From: Atopsyche davidsoni
Lineage: Eukaryota; Arthropoda; Insecta; Trichoptera; Hydrobiosidae
Direction of reading: 5' to 3'
DNA length: 64,000 bases
Assembly (NCBI GenBank): GCA_022113835.1
Contig: JAILWY010000026.1
Coordinates: 9,823,001 to 9,887,000 of the forward strand
In this document: positions 35,401 to 48,951 of the stretch, in pieces
How the letters are laid out: the number at the start of each line of letters is the position of its first letter
Numbering within the stretch: position 1 is the first letter of the stretch
Translations under genes and position numbers: made by a program
Notes under the pieces: generated by a model
What the model was told of the DNA's origin: nothing
The model's input: the letters and a program-made list of their open reading frames with translations, nothing else
The model's database searches: none

Positions 35401-38400
35401 GCTTGATGGGATTTTTTCATTAGCGCAAACAATCTGTGGAGCTGGTCATTTTCCTCGAATTTCACAAAGAGCGGGGTGCTCGTTGAGTGTCGCGTGCGGG
35501 TGTCGTTTTTCTCACAAATTGAGCATCGCTGGAATTTCGATCGAAAAATTGTGTGATTATTTTGCACTTTCCCTGCGCTGTCGAAGCACACTTCGCGAAT
35601 GCAGGCGTGAATGAATGAATGCCGCGTCCTGGCCGCGCGCGTCTCTCTGTACATTTCATTTTCCTCGCGTCTCGTTATCTCGATATTACGTTTTTTAGTA
35701 TTGCAAAGTTTTCGGTAATGAGTAAGAGCAACTTTATTTTCTAATGTTTGCTTGTATTGTAAAATATTTCTACGCACTTTGTGCATATGACCACATGGAT
35801 TACTGGTTGCGTATAATTTTTAATGCGATGTTGAAAACGTTTGCGAAATTGGTTAAATAATTGCATTATTATATTGTTTCATCACTGAGACGAGGTATGT
35901 GTCGGTGATATTCATGACAAACAGTAATCGAAGTAGCGTGGAAACGCGAAAACAAAGAAAAAATTCAAGTAGTGTCCTGGATTTCGATATTTTACATTGT
36001 CGCAAGGGTTTTTTGGGGTTTGTGCCAATCAGTTATAAAAGAAGCGAAAAATGGGAACACTTTGGTTTGCAGCTGATGTCAATTTATATCTTTTTTTACA
36101 GTTTTAAGTTTTTAGACTAATAACGTATATCGTAAATATATCATAGTCGGGCACCATTTTTTTATAGTTTGTCAACTTAGTTGATCTGCATATAAATTAC
36201 TTTTTTTTTAAAACTATTTGCACCAAAAATAATATTAAAATATTTTAAAGTTAGTTACAATCAGTTAAACATTTGTGAGCCTAAAAATACAATGCTACGA
36301 CTCTAAACAAAACAAAAAAAATACACAGTGTTTTACTACTACTTTTTAAAAATATAATATTATGGTTTGATGAACAATCTTCGTTATTTATGTAATAGTG
36401 ATTTGTGCCATATTTAATATCAAAGTATGGCATTAAATAAAACCCTCCCCCCACGAGGCATAATGTAATATTGGAGAAGCTTCGCGCATTGGCGGTCCCA
36501 CTTTTATTACGGCATGAGCACATATTTGCTTTCCAGTGAGTCGACCGCACTTCACACGAACTTCGCCAGGTTAATGGTTCAATTGTTAATGTGTACACTC
36601 GGGGGAAAGCAATTATATGTAATTTAATAAAAACAAAATGAAATCACGCAGAGCAACTCCGCGAGATTGATATTTACGACTGCGTTGTCTAGTGAAACTC
36701 CCCAAAAAAGAAGCGCTAATGACCGGTCGGAATGATATCTGTTATTGCTTCATCGCAGTGCTTGGGAACTTTCATATAGAACTGTGGCATTTTCCTTGTG
36801 ATATTGACGTAATACCTTTTTTGCCGGTACAGGCTGAGATAACTTAAGGGATATTTCATTATCGAATAAAGTTTTCCTCTGTATAGCGTCCGACCGAGAA
36901 ACTTACATTCGTGAACGTATTTTTAGATTTACTCAAATAAAAAAGAGATCATAATAAAAGAAAAGAAATTTTATGTTTCTTGAGACGGGTGAATTTAACG
37001 GTGTCATAAAATATTGACAATGGTGCATTAAGCTTGATTAAATATTATTTAATACTTTTTTAATAACATTTTTATACACAGATGTAGAATTCAAATACAT
37101 AAATATAATTTTACAGTGAGTCTTATTTCGTTACAAACAACTCACTTGAAATATATTGTCGACATGATTTTCTTGGTAGCATTGTTATTTGTATTCTGCC
37201 TATTTTGTATTTACTCGTAACTGAACAATCGTCTACTTTCCCCGGAAGGATAACATCGTATGAAGGATGATAATAATCATTATCTGATGTATTATAATAC
37301 GATTGAACGCTCCAATGAAAAATATACTTTCAAAATTGAAACGTTTGGCAATAGAATTCAGTATTTCGCAAATATGTCTCTACTCTGGAAAATTTATTAT
37401 GTCGTGCGAATCGAACGTTATAAATGGAAGAATTTATTATTTGTGCTTTTAGGGTAGAAATTGAATGCTCGCTTTTCATTTTCCAGCTGAATTAATAGAC
37501 TAGTGTGCTCTTTCTTCTTCAGAAATAACAAAGACTTCGTGTTACTATGTAAAAAGTAGACACGGTGCTTTAGTAAACGTATCGCTGTAACCAAGGGAGC
37601 GAGCGGGAAGCAACATCGCCGCAGTCTTGTAGGCGAGGGAGACGCCGAACTGTCTACAAACACTCGGCCGGCGTCTAGACGAGGATAGAGGGCGATCTAT
37701 TCAGCTCGCACGTGTATACCCACCGCACAAAATAATCACATATCCTACTTTACCGCAATAAAAACATCGGACAGTGTTGTCATTAAGTTCTTATCAACAT
37801 CTTACATAACAACGTCGGTGCTTAGCGCAATAATAAAATTACACTTAATCAAATTTCGCATGACAAATGGGCGACTTCGACTTCGAGCAGATTCTCTCGC
37901 CTTACGTTTTCAAAATAGAAACTAATTAAGAAAATATCAAATGATCGCATTAATATGCGCAGGCCGTCCGGGGCTGAAATCCCGACAAGCGGGGGATCAG
38001 CACTCCGCTAATGCGTCCCGGCGAGGCGGCGACAGTCCAAACTTTTGGCATTTGAATCACAAAGGCCTAAACGTATAAAGAGAGGCGACCTTGGCCGAGT
38101 AGTACACTTTTCCTTGGCTATTTTTTTTACACGAAATTACGAGCGAGCTCCTTCCGGGCTAGCGTTTCGTCGTAAATCTTACAAAAGCGGAAGCGTTGAG
38201 TAATCCCTCACACACGTTTAATTACACGGACTCGTGAATCACATTGCGACGAAAGGAATGTTTGCTGTAAGTTTCGAGCTGTAGTGAGTCTGGCGATGCT
38301 ATCGGACTGCCCCGTATTGCACTGCATGCTGCATCGCCTAGATTCGATTTGCGAGCTCCGCTGGAGTGGCGAGCCCTGGCTTTTGTTACGTCGACTCTTG

Positions 38401-39000
38401 GCGCAGATTCAATACTCCAGCCTTCGCATAGGTGGTTCTCGTGTCCGCCCGGCTGCGCTCTCCCCGGTCAGAGGATTTATCTTGTGGAGATTTATTTAGT
38501 GTGTGTCGGTAGACATGACTTAGCTCGTGTTGCGGATTATCAAACATCACTTTTCTGTCCGTGCAATATTGCTCTGTGATACAATGAGCAATGAGAGACG
38601 ATTTCCATCGGTCTGATATATTTCCGCGCTATATATTATCATTGTGCAGACATATCGCAAACAAATATCCAGTTGCCGGTCAAAGTTGTAAGAGTAACAA
38701 CTCTGTAATTTTATGAAAGCTTAAGTTAATTTACACATTTGGTCGAAAACAATCATCGGTGTAAACACACTCTCATATGCTGTTTATTTTGTTTCTACAT
38801 CTCAGATATTTAACTAAAAAACATTTTAAATGGACCCATCTTATTATAAATTGGATTTGGGAAGATTTGTGAACGTCCGACTGAACCGAAGCAAACACTT
38901 ATATTAAAAGTTTTTTTTTTATCGTTAATGTTTGTTTATTTTTATCATATAGTTAATAAAAGCTCTTTAATAGTTCAAACATTTATTTAATGTTGGCATT
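29500..39000. other. Gene-free stretch left of the first NRBP exon seen
   Basis: No coding sequence is supportable. Complex, GC-richer islands lie near 33,110-33,190, 34,120-34,230, 35,380-35,660, 37,590-37,720 and 37,950-38,520. The last two, 0.5-1.4 kb before the first exon found, could be promoter or enhancer sequence. A perfect AT-only palindrome with 14-bp arms lies at 32,357-32,386. I looked for a sequence encoding the conserved acidic NRBP N-terminus and did not find it. Confidence 0.45.
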
Positions 39001-39012
39001 TTTTGTCTTCAG

Positions 39013-42000
39013 GTGGACCAGCGAGATGTGCCCGGCATCGACTGCGCGCACCTGGCCATGGACACGGAGGAGGGAGTGGAGGTCGTGTGGAACGAAGTCC
39101 AGTTCTCGGAGAGGAAGAACTTCAAAGCGCAGGAGGACAAGATCCAGCTGGTGTTCGACAACCTCACCCAGCTGGAGCACCCTAATATCGTGAAATTCCA
39201 TCGATACTGGACGGACACGCACAACGACAAGCCCAGAGTACGTATTCTAAAATATAAAAAAGCTGATGGTCGGTGATGGCTTCCCTCTAACAGCCCGCCC
39301 TAACTCAAAGAAGTAGAATAAGATTTATATCTCTTGCTTCGTGAGGTTTGAGCCATTGTTTGTATGATGGAGTTTTTTTTTATTTAAAACATGGGATTAT
39401 GTCTTAACGAGCGTCCGAACTATTTATAGTATACCTACCATATATGTGTACCAAAATTAATTGGAAAACCTAGACCGTGGCGTGCTAGTAATTCATTCCA
39501 AGGCAAGGGAAAACACCTATAGACGTCCCATTAGTGCTGTAAACTTTTGATAATTGCACCTTCGGCAGGAAAGGAGACTAGCAGCTCTGGCGCGGTTTCC
39601 TTAATTAGGTGCCGCCTCGGACGCGACTCCGGGATGGCGCGATTAATCGGAGACCCGCAGTCGACGTGCTGTAGTCGTGGTGCACGATTCGGAAAGCGTC
39701 GTTCGAGTGGCAATTTGGCACGGCGATAAAGTCTCAAAAATTTAATAACTTTATTATTTGTAAACACCGATAAATCTCAACCCCGTAGAACGCAGTTGCT
39801 AGTCCCGATCACGCGTAACTTACTCACATTATTTATATTAAGTTACACTGATTTATTTTTATTTTCGATACGCGACATTATCAGAATGTAACATTAACGG
39901 AAAGTTACATAACGACACCGTTTCATAATTCTGTTGTTTGATATGTTGTTCCTTTGATGGTGTTTTTATTGTCTTTTATTGAACGTGCGATAGTACTTTT
40001 CGCGAAAGCTTTATCGAACCAAAGCTGGTATTACCTGACCGAGATGAAAGGGCCGCAGACTTCAATGGAGACCGTCGGCGCCTTTTCCCGCAGCCGGCCG
40101 ATACTCACCCCGGGTAGTAGCGTAAATAAAGATTAGATAAAATCACTCTGTCACTTTTTTGGTCTACCTCCGAAGCTCGAGAGGCAATAACGCTCCCCGA
40201 GCCGTGCACTGGTATTTTTTACTTCACCGCTCGGACTCGGGAGGGGCAATTATGAATCGTTACATTTGTACAGAACAGGGCCATTTAGCCCACAAACTGC
40301 ACACCTTCGACCGAGTGGTCGTAATTACGGCCACTTCTGGCAGCTTAATCTCCCACTTCGTTCCACACCATCGGCGGTTTGCTCCTCGCCGCCCGTCCAT
40401 CGTGGCGCTTCCTCAGGCCGACGAGGGATTACATAAATTACGGACTTGGCCGCCGTCATTGTCTGCGGCGTTATTTCAACGTTGACTTTATTAATGTGGC
40501 TCATTACTGAAGACGCGAAACTATTAAAAATTATTATATATACTCATCTCCGGGAGACAGATCTCGGTCGGTCCGTCCGAACTACCTTGGCGAGGATGCC
40601 AAATGTCTGCAGCGCAATAACTCTCTATCAGTCTCCTCATCTTCAGGACATCTTACTGTCACGTCGAACACGCAGATCATTGTAACTGACAAATCAAATT
40701 TTCAATTAAAAAAAGCACATATCTCATTTTTTTTTTAATTTTAAGAATCTCGCGATTGATATTTTTTTACATTTGAATGGAAAATGTTTTAGGATAATAT
40801 TTAAAAAAAAAACACTTTTTTATTAGATACTATGATTTCCATTGAAATCATATCACACCTTACTTATTAATAATGTGAATATGTATTTTCTATTCAAACT
40901 TCGTAACCAATCTACTATTAGTAGAAGCGAATTGATAATTAGCATTCTCAAACATTTTATATTTTGAATGTCTGCTTTTGTATAGCATGATAAAATAATA
41001 AAATAATTTTATTTATATGAAATTCAAATTAGTTTTCTGATAAACACGTAATGAGTCGTCGGTAAGTTCGTTTAACTGAATATAAAAAGAACTTATGATA
41101 TAATTGTTCGTGTACGTGGGGCAATTTATTTATTATTGTTACAATTTCTGCAGACTATACAATTCAGCAAGAAAATTAAATGAACATAATTTCAACAGAT
41201 GTGTTGCCTGTTTGCTACCTGTGGACATGCAGTGGATTGTCTTCGACAGTTCCTTGCCGCGGCACCCTTGTGCCAATGCTGTAGCCATTTTGTACTCGTC
41301 GTTTGCCATAAATAGATATTTTATGCTCACATTGCATATTTCTATGCTGAATGTATTCCGCGTACACTCAATAAGAATATAAAATCATGCTTTATACGCT
41401 GTTTTTCACTTTATAAACATGAGGATACTTCGATTTATTTTTAATATAAATAAAAAAAATAGCTTTTCGAGCAATCCATATTATTCTATGTAAAGGGTTA
41501 ATCATTTTTTGATGTCTTAAAAAACAACATCAACAATTCTTTTCGTAATCTTTAAATACAATACATACAATTTCACGCATGTGTTTTTTTGTTGTTGTTA
41601 TTATTGTGGTTTTGGGGTATTATCCCGATAGATTCTCGCCAAGTCAAAGCACTCCAAAAATCACAAAAATTTTGTGGGGAAATCGATGGAAATATTATTT
41701 CCGAGAACCGAGTAAAGGTATACTTGGTTCATTGATTTAAACATCTGTATAATCTTTCTAAATCGAATCTCTTAAACACGAAAATCCCCGCAATCTTGAA
41801 CTGTAATGGTTTTCGTGGTCGGGCATAATTTGAAGCTTTGCGAGTCATTATGCCGGGGCCTTCTATCAACCTTTCTTTCTGATGTTTCGGCTACCAATTT
41901 TGGTGCCATTTGTATTTATATATATTTAGTTTATCGATGCGTTGCATAAGGCTTTGCGTAACCGGTTGGCATTAAAGCACAACTTCAAAAATTATATCTA

Positions 42001-45000
42001 TACCTTGATTTATATCGATACAATGCACGAGGTAGCAAGTTATCAATAAAAAAAACATACTTAAGTAATTATTATATGTTTTTTGATCATTATTGGCGCA
42101 TGTTTCGCATCTTGCACTCTCATATCGATTGTGTACTTTGACATTTTCTGTGTTTAAAATTATTCAAGATTTCATCAAAGTTGGTTTTCTTTTTATTTAT
42201 AGTAACTCTTCAGCAGATATTTAACAATACAAATATAAATAAATAATACGTTACCTCAATATCTCTAAAAGTCATCTGTTCCGCGGAGATTCGAGTTATT
42301 GGAGTTCAAGTCTCTCCATATAATTTTGAGTGCCGTGCAGTTATCTTTTATTGTTCGATTAATGGACGTTGTACCGTATTTCGATCCGTACCGCATATCA
42401 CTTTGTGAAAGTTATTAATAAATAGCATTGGGATTTTTAACAGCTCTATTAGCAGCTACAATGTAGTACATGCTGTTCCAGTTTATAGAGGTAGTTAGCT
42501 AGATGCCACAGTATTTATTATCTCCTGCGTTACCTTCCACGAGAAATGCTCAACGGCCGCACCTTAATTGAACTGACATCCTTACGGTTAATTGGCATAT
42601 CCCGATTTATATTTGTTGTGATTTCGGATATATTTTTTTAGTAAATGTGTACATGTTCAAATAAGGATCGCTTGTTTGTTTCGCGTCAAATGTCGGGTAA
42701 ATGGACACGACTCAAAAGGTAAATTGAACCACAAACATACCCGCATTTAGGTCTCTTTAACATTCAATTTTGTCAATGAAACTACTGCTTTTTTATTCAT
42801 TCACACGTAATTTAAAAATGAAGCCAGTGTTTGGCTACAAAAAAAAAACTATACAGGAATTTGACATCCGAGCAGTACTGTGTCATAAATTTTGGTGACA
42901 TGTCCGTTTGTATTTTTTACAAATTTACTAAAATAAAAAACACAAGTGGTGATTTTTAATGTTATTCAATTTCAGATGAAAAATGTAATGTTAAAAATGA
43001 TTAATTGTACTAAAAAGCGCGCATTTTGCTAATTCACCAGAGGAGATAAACCAATCTCTGGACGTTCAAGTTTGAGATTAAGAAACCTCCTAGTTCGGGT
43101 TTATCCAGTCTTCATCACGAACGAAAGATATTTTTTTCCGAATTGTACAAGTGCATAACTGCTACCTGAGTACTAATGAGTAAGCAGTGCTAGAACTAAC
43201 AGCCTAAATCGGCGTTGTTGGCAGATCAGATAGGCGTATTGTAGTAATATCTGACCATGTTTGTTCAACAGTTCGGTCCCAAATACTCACGATTATTTAC
43301 TTAACTTAATAGGGTAGCAAAAAAACATTGGAAGAAAGCAAACTTGTAAAAGCTATTTATATTTTCGCGTATAAGATGTCTACTTCTAGAGACAACGGAG
43401 AGTAGTTGATAGGATTATACCGTTAAAGATTCATAGCTTAAAATAATGACAGCAGTAAATTTTTTGTCAGTATGAAGTGTCATAACTCGGGGTATGACTG
43501 TTTCCAAAAACGAGAGGCGTATTTTTCAGATACTGCCGTTTCTGGGCTTTCAAATGGGTACTAAAGAAAAACGGCACCATTTCTAGATAAGCAATTGGTA
43601 CGATTTGGTTAAGCCAATAAGACCCGTAGAAGTCAAAATGGCTGGCATCTCCGCAGGCTGTGCCAAAACACGTAGGAAAGACAAAACCTGATGTTAATTT
43701 TAATATCCTCCTAATGCTATCACAGCAGGCATTAAAAGTTTCTGACTAATAATTTTGTCGTATCATCGTTTGAAAAAATCGTATCTCTTGTACTGTTAGT
43801 AACTCCCACGCGATTTTAATATTAACACCACTGATCTTATTGCCAAATTTTTATTTCAGAGCGCTTTGGCTCGTCAACTTCAATTATCGGGAGTGTATCT
43901 GCACTCGGCACAATCATAATATCCATTTTATTACGACGTCGGTATTGCCAGGGTACACAAAAATCATTTCAATTTTTGATAGAGAAATGTATATGTTAAC
44001 AGCGTAGCACAATTTATAAAAGCTAATAGTTTTTTTCTCGTTGAAATTTGAATGCGAAACGTTTAACGAGGCCGCAGAGCTGATATTCCCGCACACGGCG
44101 GAGAGAGATTTACGAATTAATCCTTCCCGCACGGAGGCATTTTTCTAGGATGGGTTTCTGCGCTCCCATGAATTTTACAGACTAGCAGAGCAAACTCGAG
44201 TCCCACAATTATTATGGTACTTCGCTTCGCTTGAGAAAATAAATATATTCCATGTTATATTTCCATGCACGGCGCACGTTTGCAACGCGAGGCATTCGAA
44301 ACATCGCTGGACGGACTGCTGTGTATTTTTTTTGTCTCTCGTCGAGTCTCAAGGGGTAGAACTGAATAATTTTTATTTGATCTTTGACATCCGCCCGGCC
44401 AGGGTTGGAATGCTATAATTTTAATATTATTATTTTTAATTTGTATTCTGTATTCGTAATTTCGTGTACGCACTTGGGCTCATTTCAAATAATAAAAATA
44501 AATTGTCATGGTCGAGTTGAGTAAAATCGTTTGATAATAAAACTGCTGTAACATTCTGTGATAGATTTTATCAGTACTTCAAGCATCTGTACTTCTGCAT
44601 ATAATTCTATATGCGGAGGCCATACGAAATTTTCCTTAATTGTACACAATCATAAGCTTTAGTTTATTTTATCATATATTTTTAAAAAAGGGTTTATTAT
44701 TTTTAATTCTGAATTTTTTATTTACAATTTTTGTATTAGTTAAACATGTTTATACTCTCACTATGCTGGTCATTAAAGGATATATATGTTTGAATAATAT
44801 TTCTCTCAAAATATGAACAAGTTGATTAATGTCAAAAAATCGTTATTATGAACTTATTAATTGAAATATTAATTTTCCCATTTTTTTAATTCATTCGAAA
44901 TCTTTAAATAGAATTTCAAACATAAATAAATATGTAGGTTTATAATATACTACAAATATAAGAAATGCATTGGAATGTTTGTGTAACCCTGTTACTGCTC

Positions 45001-48000
45001 AATATACATGCATAATAAATGTAGATCCTGGAATATAGCGGCTTTTTGAGGTTTCAGTCAAGTTATAAAAAAATCCATTCAAAAGGGAATCCTAGGGAAG
45101 CTATGAATTTCACCTTATATTCTTAAATTATAATTTTAATAGTTTTGTTCTCTTAAGGTATTTAATATTTATCTTGCATGGGTATATCAGGTACCCTGGC
45201 ATTTAACAATCAAAATCCTTATTTAGTTCTGAGCCAGGGTGGTCGAACAGACTAATGCCTTGATAACCGGGGTGTGTAGTTTTAAATTCCACTTGTGTGA
45301 CTTTTCTCAATAAATGAATCGTTAACCCAAAAAAGGTCTTTGCAACAGTGTATCTATTATATGGTAACACATTGCAAACATTATTTTAATTTAAAAAAGC
45401 ATGGGAAAGTTTATATGTATTATAAATAATGTTTGTTTTTTTTTAATTTTCAGGTTATCTTTATCACAGAGTACATGTCCTGTGGCTCACTAAAACAATT
45501 TCTTAAAAGAACAAAGCGCAACGTAAAGAAATTACCTACCAATGCTTGGAAACGATGGTGTACACAAATACTCTCAGCATTAAGGTACTAACAAGTCTAC
45601 ATTGTATTATTGTTGTTATTTATAATTAATAACACAAATATGGCGACCTAGTGAAAGATTATACTTTAAAATAAAATTATTTCACGTTTTAGGGAAATTG
45701 TTATATAATAACTTTTAAATAATGGTACAAAAAAAGCAAATAATTTCTGTATTTCAAATACTCTTGATTATTTCTTGCAATAGATGCCACTCTTTGACTT
45801 CTTTAACTAACCCGATGAAAAGTCATTTACTACTGATCTACATTAACTGTTTTAATGGCTTATTTTTTTGCCTATTTATATAATGATTTTTCAGTTTTTT
45901 ATTCATTTATAATCATATAGTAAAAAGTGGGTTATGTCTTCACCAAATAATAATTTACTTAGATATTTAGTGAATGACTTGATAAAATGGAATATTATAT
46001 ATTTAGTAATTTTGTAAATGTAGTAAATTTTATTACTGTAATGAAATTTATTTTCAAGGTATTTTTTTGGTTAGTTTTTATTTTAATCATCATTAATAAT
46101 TATTTTTTCCAGTTATTTGCATTCCTGCTCACCTCCCATTATTCATGGGAATTTGACATGTGATACAATATTTATTCAGCACAATGGTCTTGTCAAAATA
46201 GGATCAGGTAATAATTTTCTCCTCATGTTTATTATTGATCAACTCATTAGTTATTTGTAAATTTCTTCTAGAAAACATATGAAAAATTTCTTGCTTGATA
46301 CACTGATAAATGCGACTTCTACAAACAGAAATTTTAAACTACATCATTTGTAGAAAGTGAAATTTTCTAAATTATTTTAACTTAATTATTGTTGTATGAT
46401 TTCAGTTGCTCCAGATGCAATTCACCACCATGTGAAAACATGCAGAGAAAATATGAAGAATATGCATTTCATTGCTCCAGAATATGGAGGTATAACATAA
46501 CTAATCATCAAAATATAATGCAATATGTCAATTAATAATTTAATTTTTTTGTGGTATTTATTTGACTTTTACAACTTTAAAATTGTATTTTTATTACTGA
46601 TAGCTATTTTGCCCAATGAAGACACGGCGGAACTTAATTTTTCAGTGACTATAGAATTTTGGACAATTTTGGTTTGAGGTTTTATAAGTACTGGCTCAAT
46701 TTTGAATGCATACAAATAAGATATTAGATACTATTTTTATTAAACATAAATTTTTTTAATAACTTTGCAATTATGGAATTTTTTTTAAATTCTATTAATA
46801 TTTCTTAAATATAATATAATTAATGAAGCTTCTCAAATTTTCCAGCAGCACAACTAGTGGCGCCAGCCATGGATATATATTCCTTTGGCATGTGTGCTCT
46901 GGAGATGGCAGCATTGGAGATCCAAGGCAATGGAGACTCCGGCAGCCTCGTCACAGAGGATAACATCATGCGGACAGTGGAATCACTGGAGGACCCTCAA
47001 CAGAAAGACTTTATTTTTAGGTAACATTTTACCTTAAGTAACAGTAAACAGGATGAATGTATTATAAAAAAAATATTTTTTTAAAATGTTATGTTGAAAA
47101 TCAATATTAATATATAGTAATACATGATTTCACCATAATAACTTTCAATATAATAAAACAACAGTCAAACAATCCCCACATTACTAAGAATATTAAAATC
47201 ATAAATCAAATTCATATCAATGCCATGTTATCGCCATAATCAAATCCACCATATTTTTTACAGGTGTTTAAATAATGACCCCCAAAAGAGGCCAACGGCG
47301 AGAGAGCTCTTGTTCCACCCACTTGTGTTTGAAGTCCATTCATTGAAGCTGTTAGCAGCTTATTGTCTAGTCAACACTTCAGGTGATCAACACTTTCAAT
47401 GCTATTTCTGCATCTTACATGAAGGACTATTTAAATGACTTCCGTATTATTATGTATTTTATTTAAGATAGTGTTGTGAAAACCTTCCTCCCACACATAG
47501 CACACTATAACAAAAATTTTGACATTACAGTTTTTATCATTGTATGGAATAATAATAATTAATGTTTTTATATATATTTTTATCATTTTAGAGGTTATTC
47601 TGTTGCCTTAAAATTATATTTTTACACCAGAAGTTTGTATTAATATTTTTAAATGTGTTTAATATCATCACCAATAATTTTAAAAATGTGTTGAATTCTT
47701 CTGCAATATATAACTATAAGACCGGTTTTTTGTTTGTTTATTGTTTGTTTGCTTTCCATTTGAGAGTCCACAAATGATATTCAATTTGTTGTTCTGCTTT
47801 CAGCAAACATATCCGAGACGATAACGGACGAGGAGGTGGGTGGAGAGGAGCGCGTTCTGGCCAGTGCGGGCGTGGATGGGGAGTGGCAAGACTTCACAGC
47901 ACAGGACCTGCCGCAGCAACAGCACACTGAGAAACTCGAGAAGTTTATGGAAGATGTCAGGTAAACCCCAATGCTTTATTTACTGGCGACCTTAAAACTA

Positions 48001-48951
48001 AATACTTCAAATCATATGATCCCTTTTCTCGTGATTTGTTATTGCCAAAAATTCAAAATATTGTTTAATTGATTTGATGAACTGCTTCATAATCTTTTCG
48101 TAAGTGTGTACTGCCTATTATAACTAAAAGGGTTTCGGTTTACCATATACTCATTTTCATTTGAATTCATTGACAAATAATTGATATATGATACTTTGAT
48201 AAATTCAAATGGTAGGTAATATGCTATCTATTCTTTTAATATTGAATTAATTGAAACTTCCACAAATTTTGAATGTTTCTAAGAGAGCATGCTTCATAAT
48301 TTTCTTGGTCTAAATAACAGATATGGCATCTACCCTTTGACGGCATACGGACGCGGCAGTCGTGGAGGTGGTGCTGCGAGGGCAGCATCGCCCCCTGAGG
48401 CGGCTGAGTCGGTCAAGTCTGTTACACCTGAACCACTCGATGTGGAATCACGGCGAGTTGTACACATGATGTGTAATGTTCGCGGTAAAGAATCTGGAGA
48501 AACTCCCGAGCTTATGGTAACTGTTACTTATATAACATACTTGCTTATTTTGTTAGACTATGTGTATATTGGATATAACTCCTAAACCATGAGACAATCC
48601 AAGGTAATTTTTTTGGTGCGGTTTCAGATGACTATCTTATTGAGGATGGATGACAAGATGAACAGACAACTGACGTGTTCTGTATCACGTGCAGATTCTG
48701 CCGTCTTGTTAGCGCAAGAGTTGGTGCATCTCGGTTTTATTCACGAGGTTCGTGTGTAATTATGCATGTACATTGTTGACATGTAGCGTTATAGTCTGTG
48801 ACTGTTGGTAACGATAGTGCTCGGCTTGCAGACGGACCGAGAGAAAATTGCGAAGCTGATCGAGAACACGCTGACCAGCTCATTTGGGTCTTTGTTGGGT
48901 CGAGCAGGGCCGGTATTGGTGCCGGCCCTGGCACCTCCCCCCTCCAGCTAG
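39013..48951 (+). CDS. NRBP1: Nuclear receptor-binding protein, pseudokinase (NRBP/Madm)
   Basis: Pseudokinase adaptor. In animals it acts in cytoplasm and nucleus, binds TSC22/Bunched proteins to promote growth, and links to Elongin B/C (family knowledge). Exons: 39,013-39,237; 45,454-45,584; 46,113-46,207; 46,406-46,489; 46,846-47,020; 47,264-47,382; 47,804-47,960; 48,321-48,516; 48,628-48,747; 48,832-48,951. All borders are GT/AG, phases agree, and 473 residues plus TAG result. Exon 1 opens with VDQRDVPGIDCAHLAMDTEE. Catalytic motifs are degenerate as in the family: WNEV replaces the VAIK lysine, HGN replaces HRD, and KIGS stands where DFG would be. APEYG and MDIYSFGMCALEMA follow. The C-terminal part keeps EKFMEDVR..GIYPLTA and ELVHLGFI. 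About 60-70 N-terminal residues are missing, so this is a partial gene; its first coding exon is probably left of the window or was missed. Confidence 0.95.
39238..45453 (+). other. Large NRBP intron
   Basis: 6.2 kb between the first two exons found, bounded by GTACGT and TTTTCAG. It contains GC-richer islands at about 39,540-39,720 and 40,010-40,640, which stand out from the AT-rich remainder and could be regulatory. A possible SINE relic lies near its right end (45,218-45,305). No nested gene was seen. Confidence 0.7.
45218..45305 (+). mobile_element. Possible tRNA-derived SINE relic
   Basis: GAGCCAGGGTGGTCGAACAG followed about 25 bases later by TGATAACCGGGGTGTGTAG and TTTTAAATTCC has the layout of a tRNA-derived SINE head: an A-box-like stretch, the TTAACCG-type middle common in moth SINEs, and a degraded B box (GGTTCAAATCC-like). 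It is decayed and has no clear tail or target duplication. A chance resemblance remains possible. Confidence 0.35.
46841..46850 (+). other. NAGNAG tandem splice acceptor in NRBP
   Basis: The acceptor reads CCAGCAG, so splicing can start the exon at 46,846 or 46,849. Both keep frame and differ by one alanine (GAAQL versus GAQL). It lies just after the APEYG motif in a region that varies in the family. Confidence 0.7.

Noticed and set aside
35379..35786. 135-codon minus-strand open frame
   Set aside because: No recognisable motif, a second frame open over the same bases, no splice context; it looks like a complex non-coding island.
39003..39230. Alternative frames on both strands over the first NRBP exon found
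   Set aside because: Shadows of the conserved NRBP exon, which matches the family in one frame with proper splice borders.
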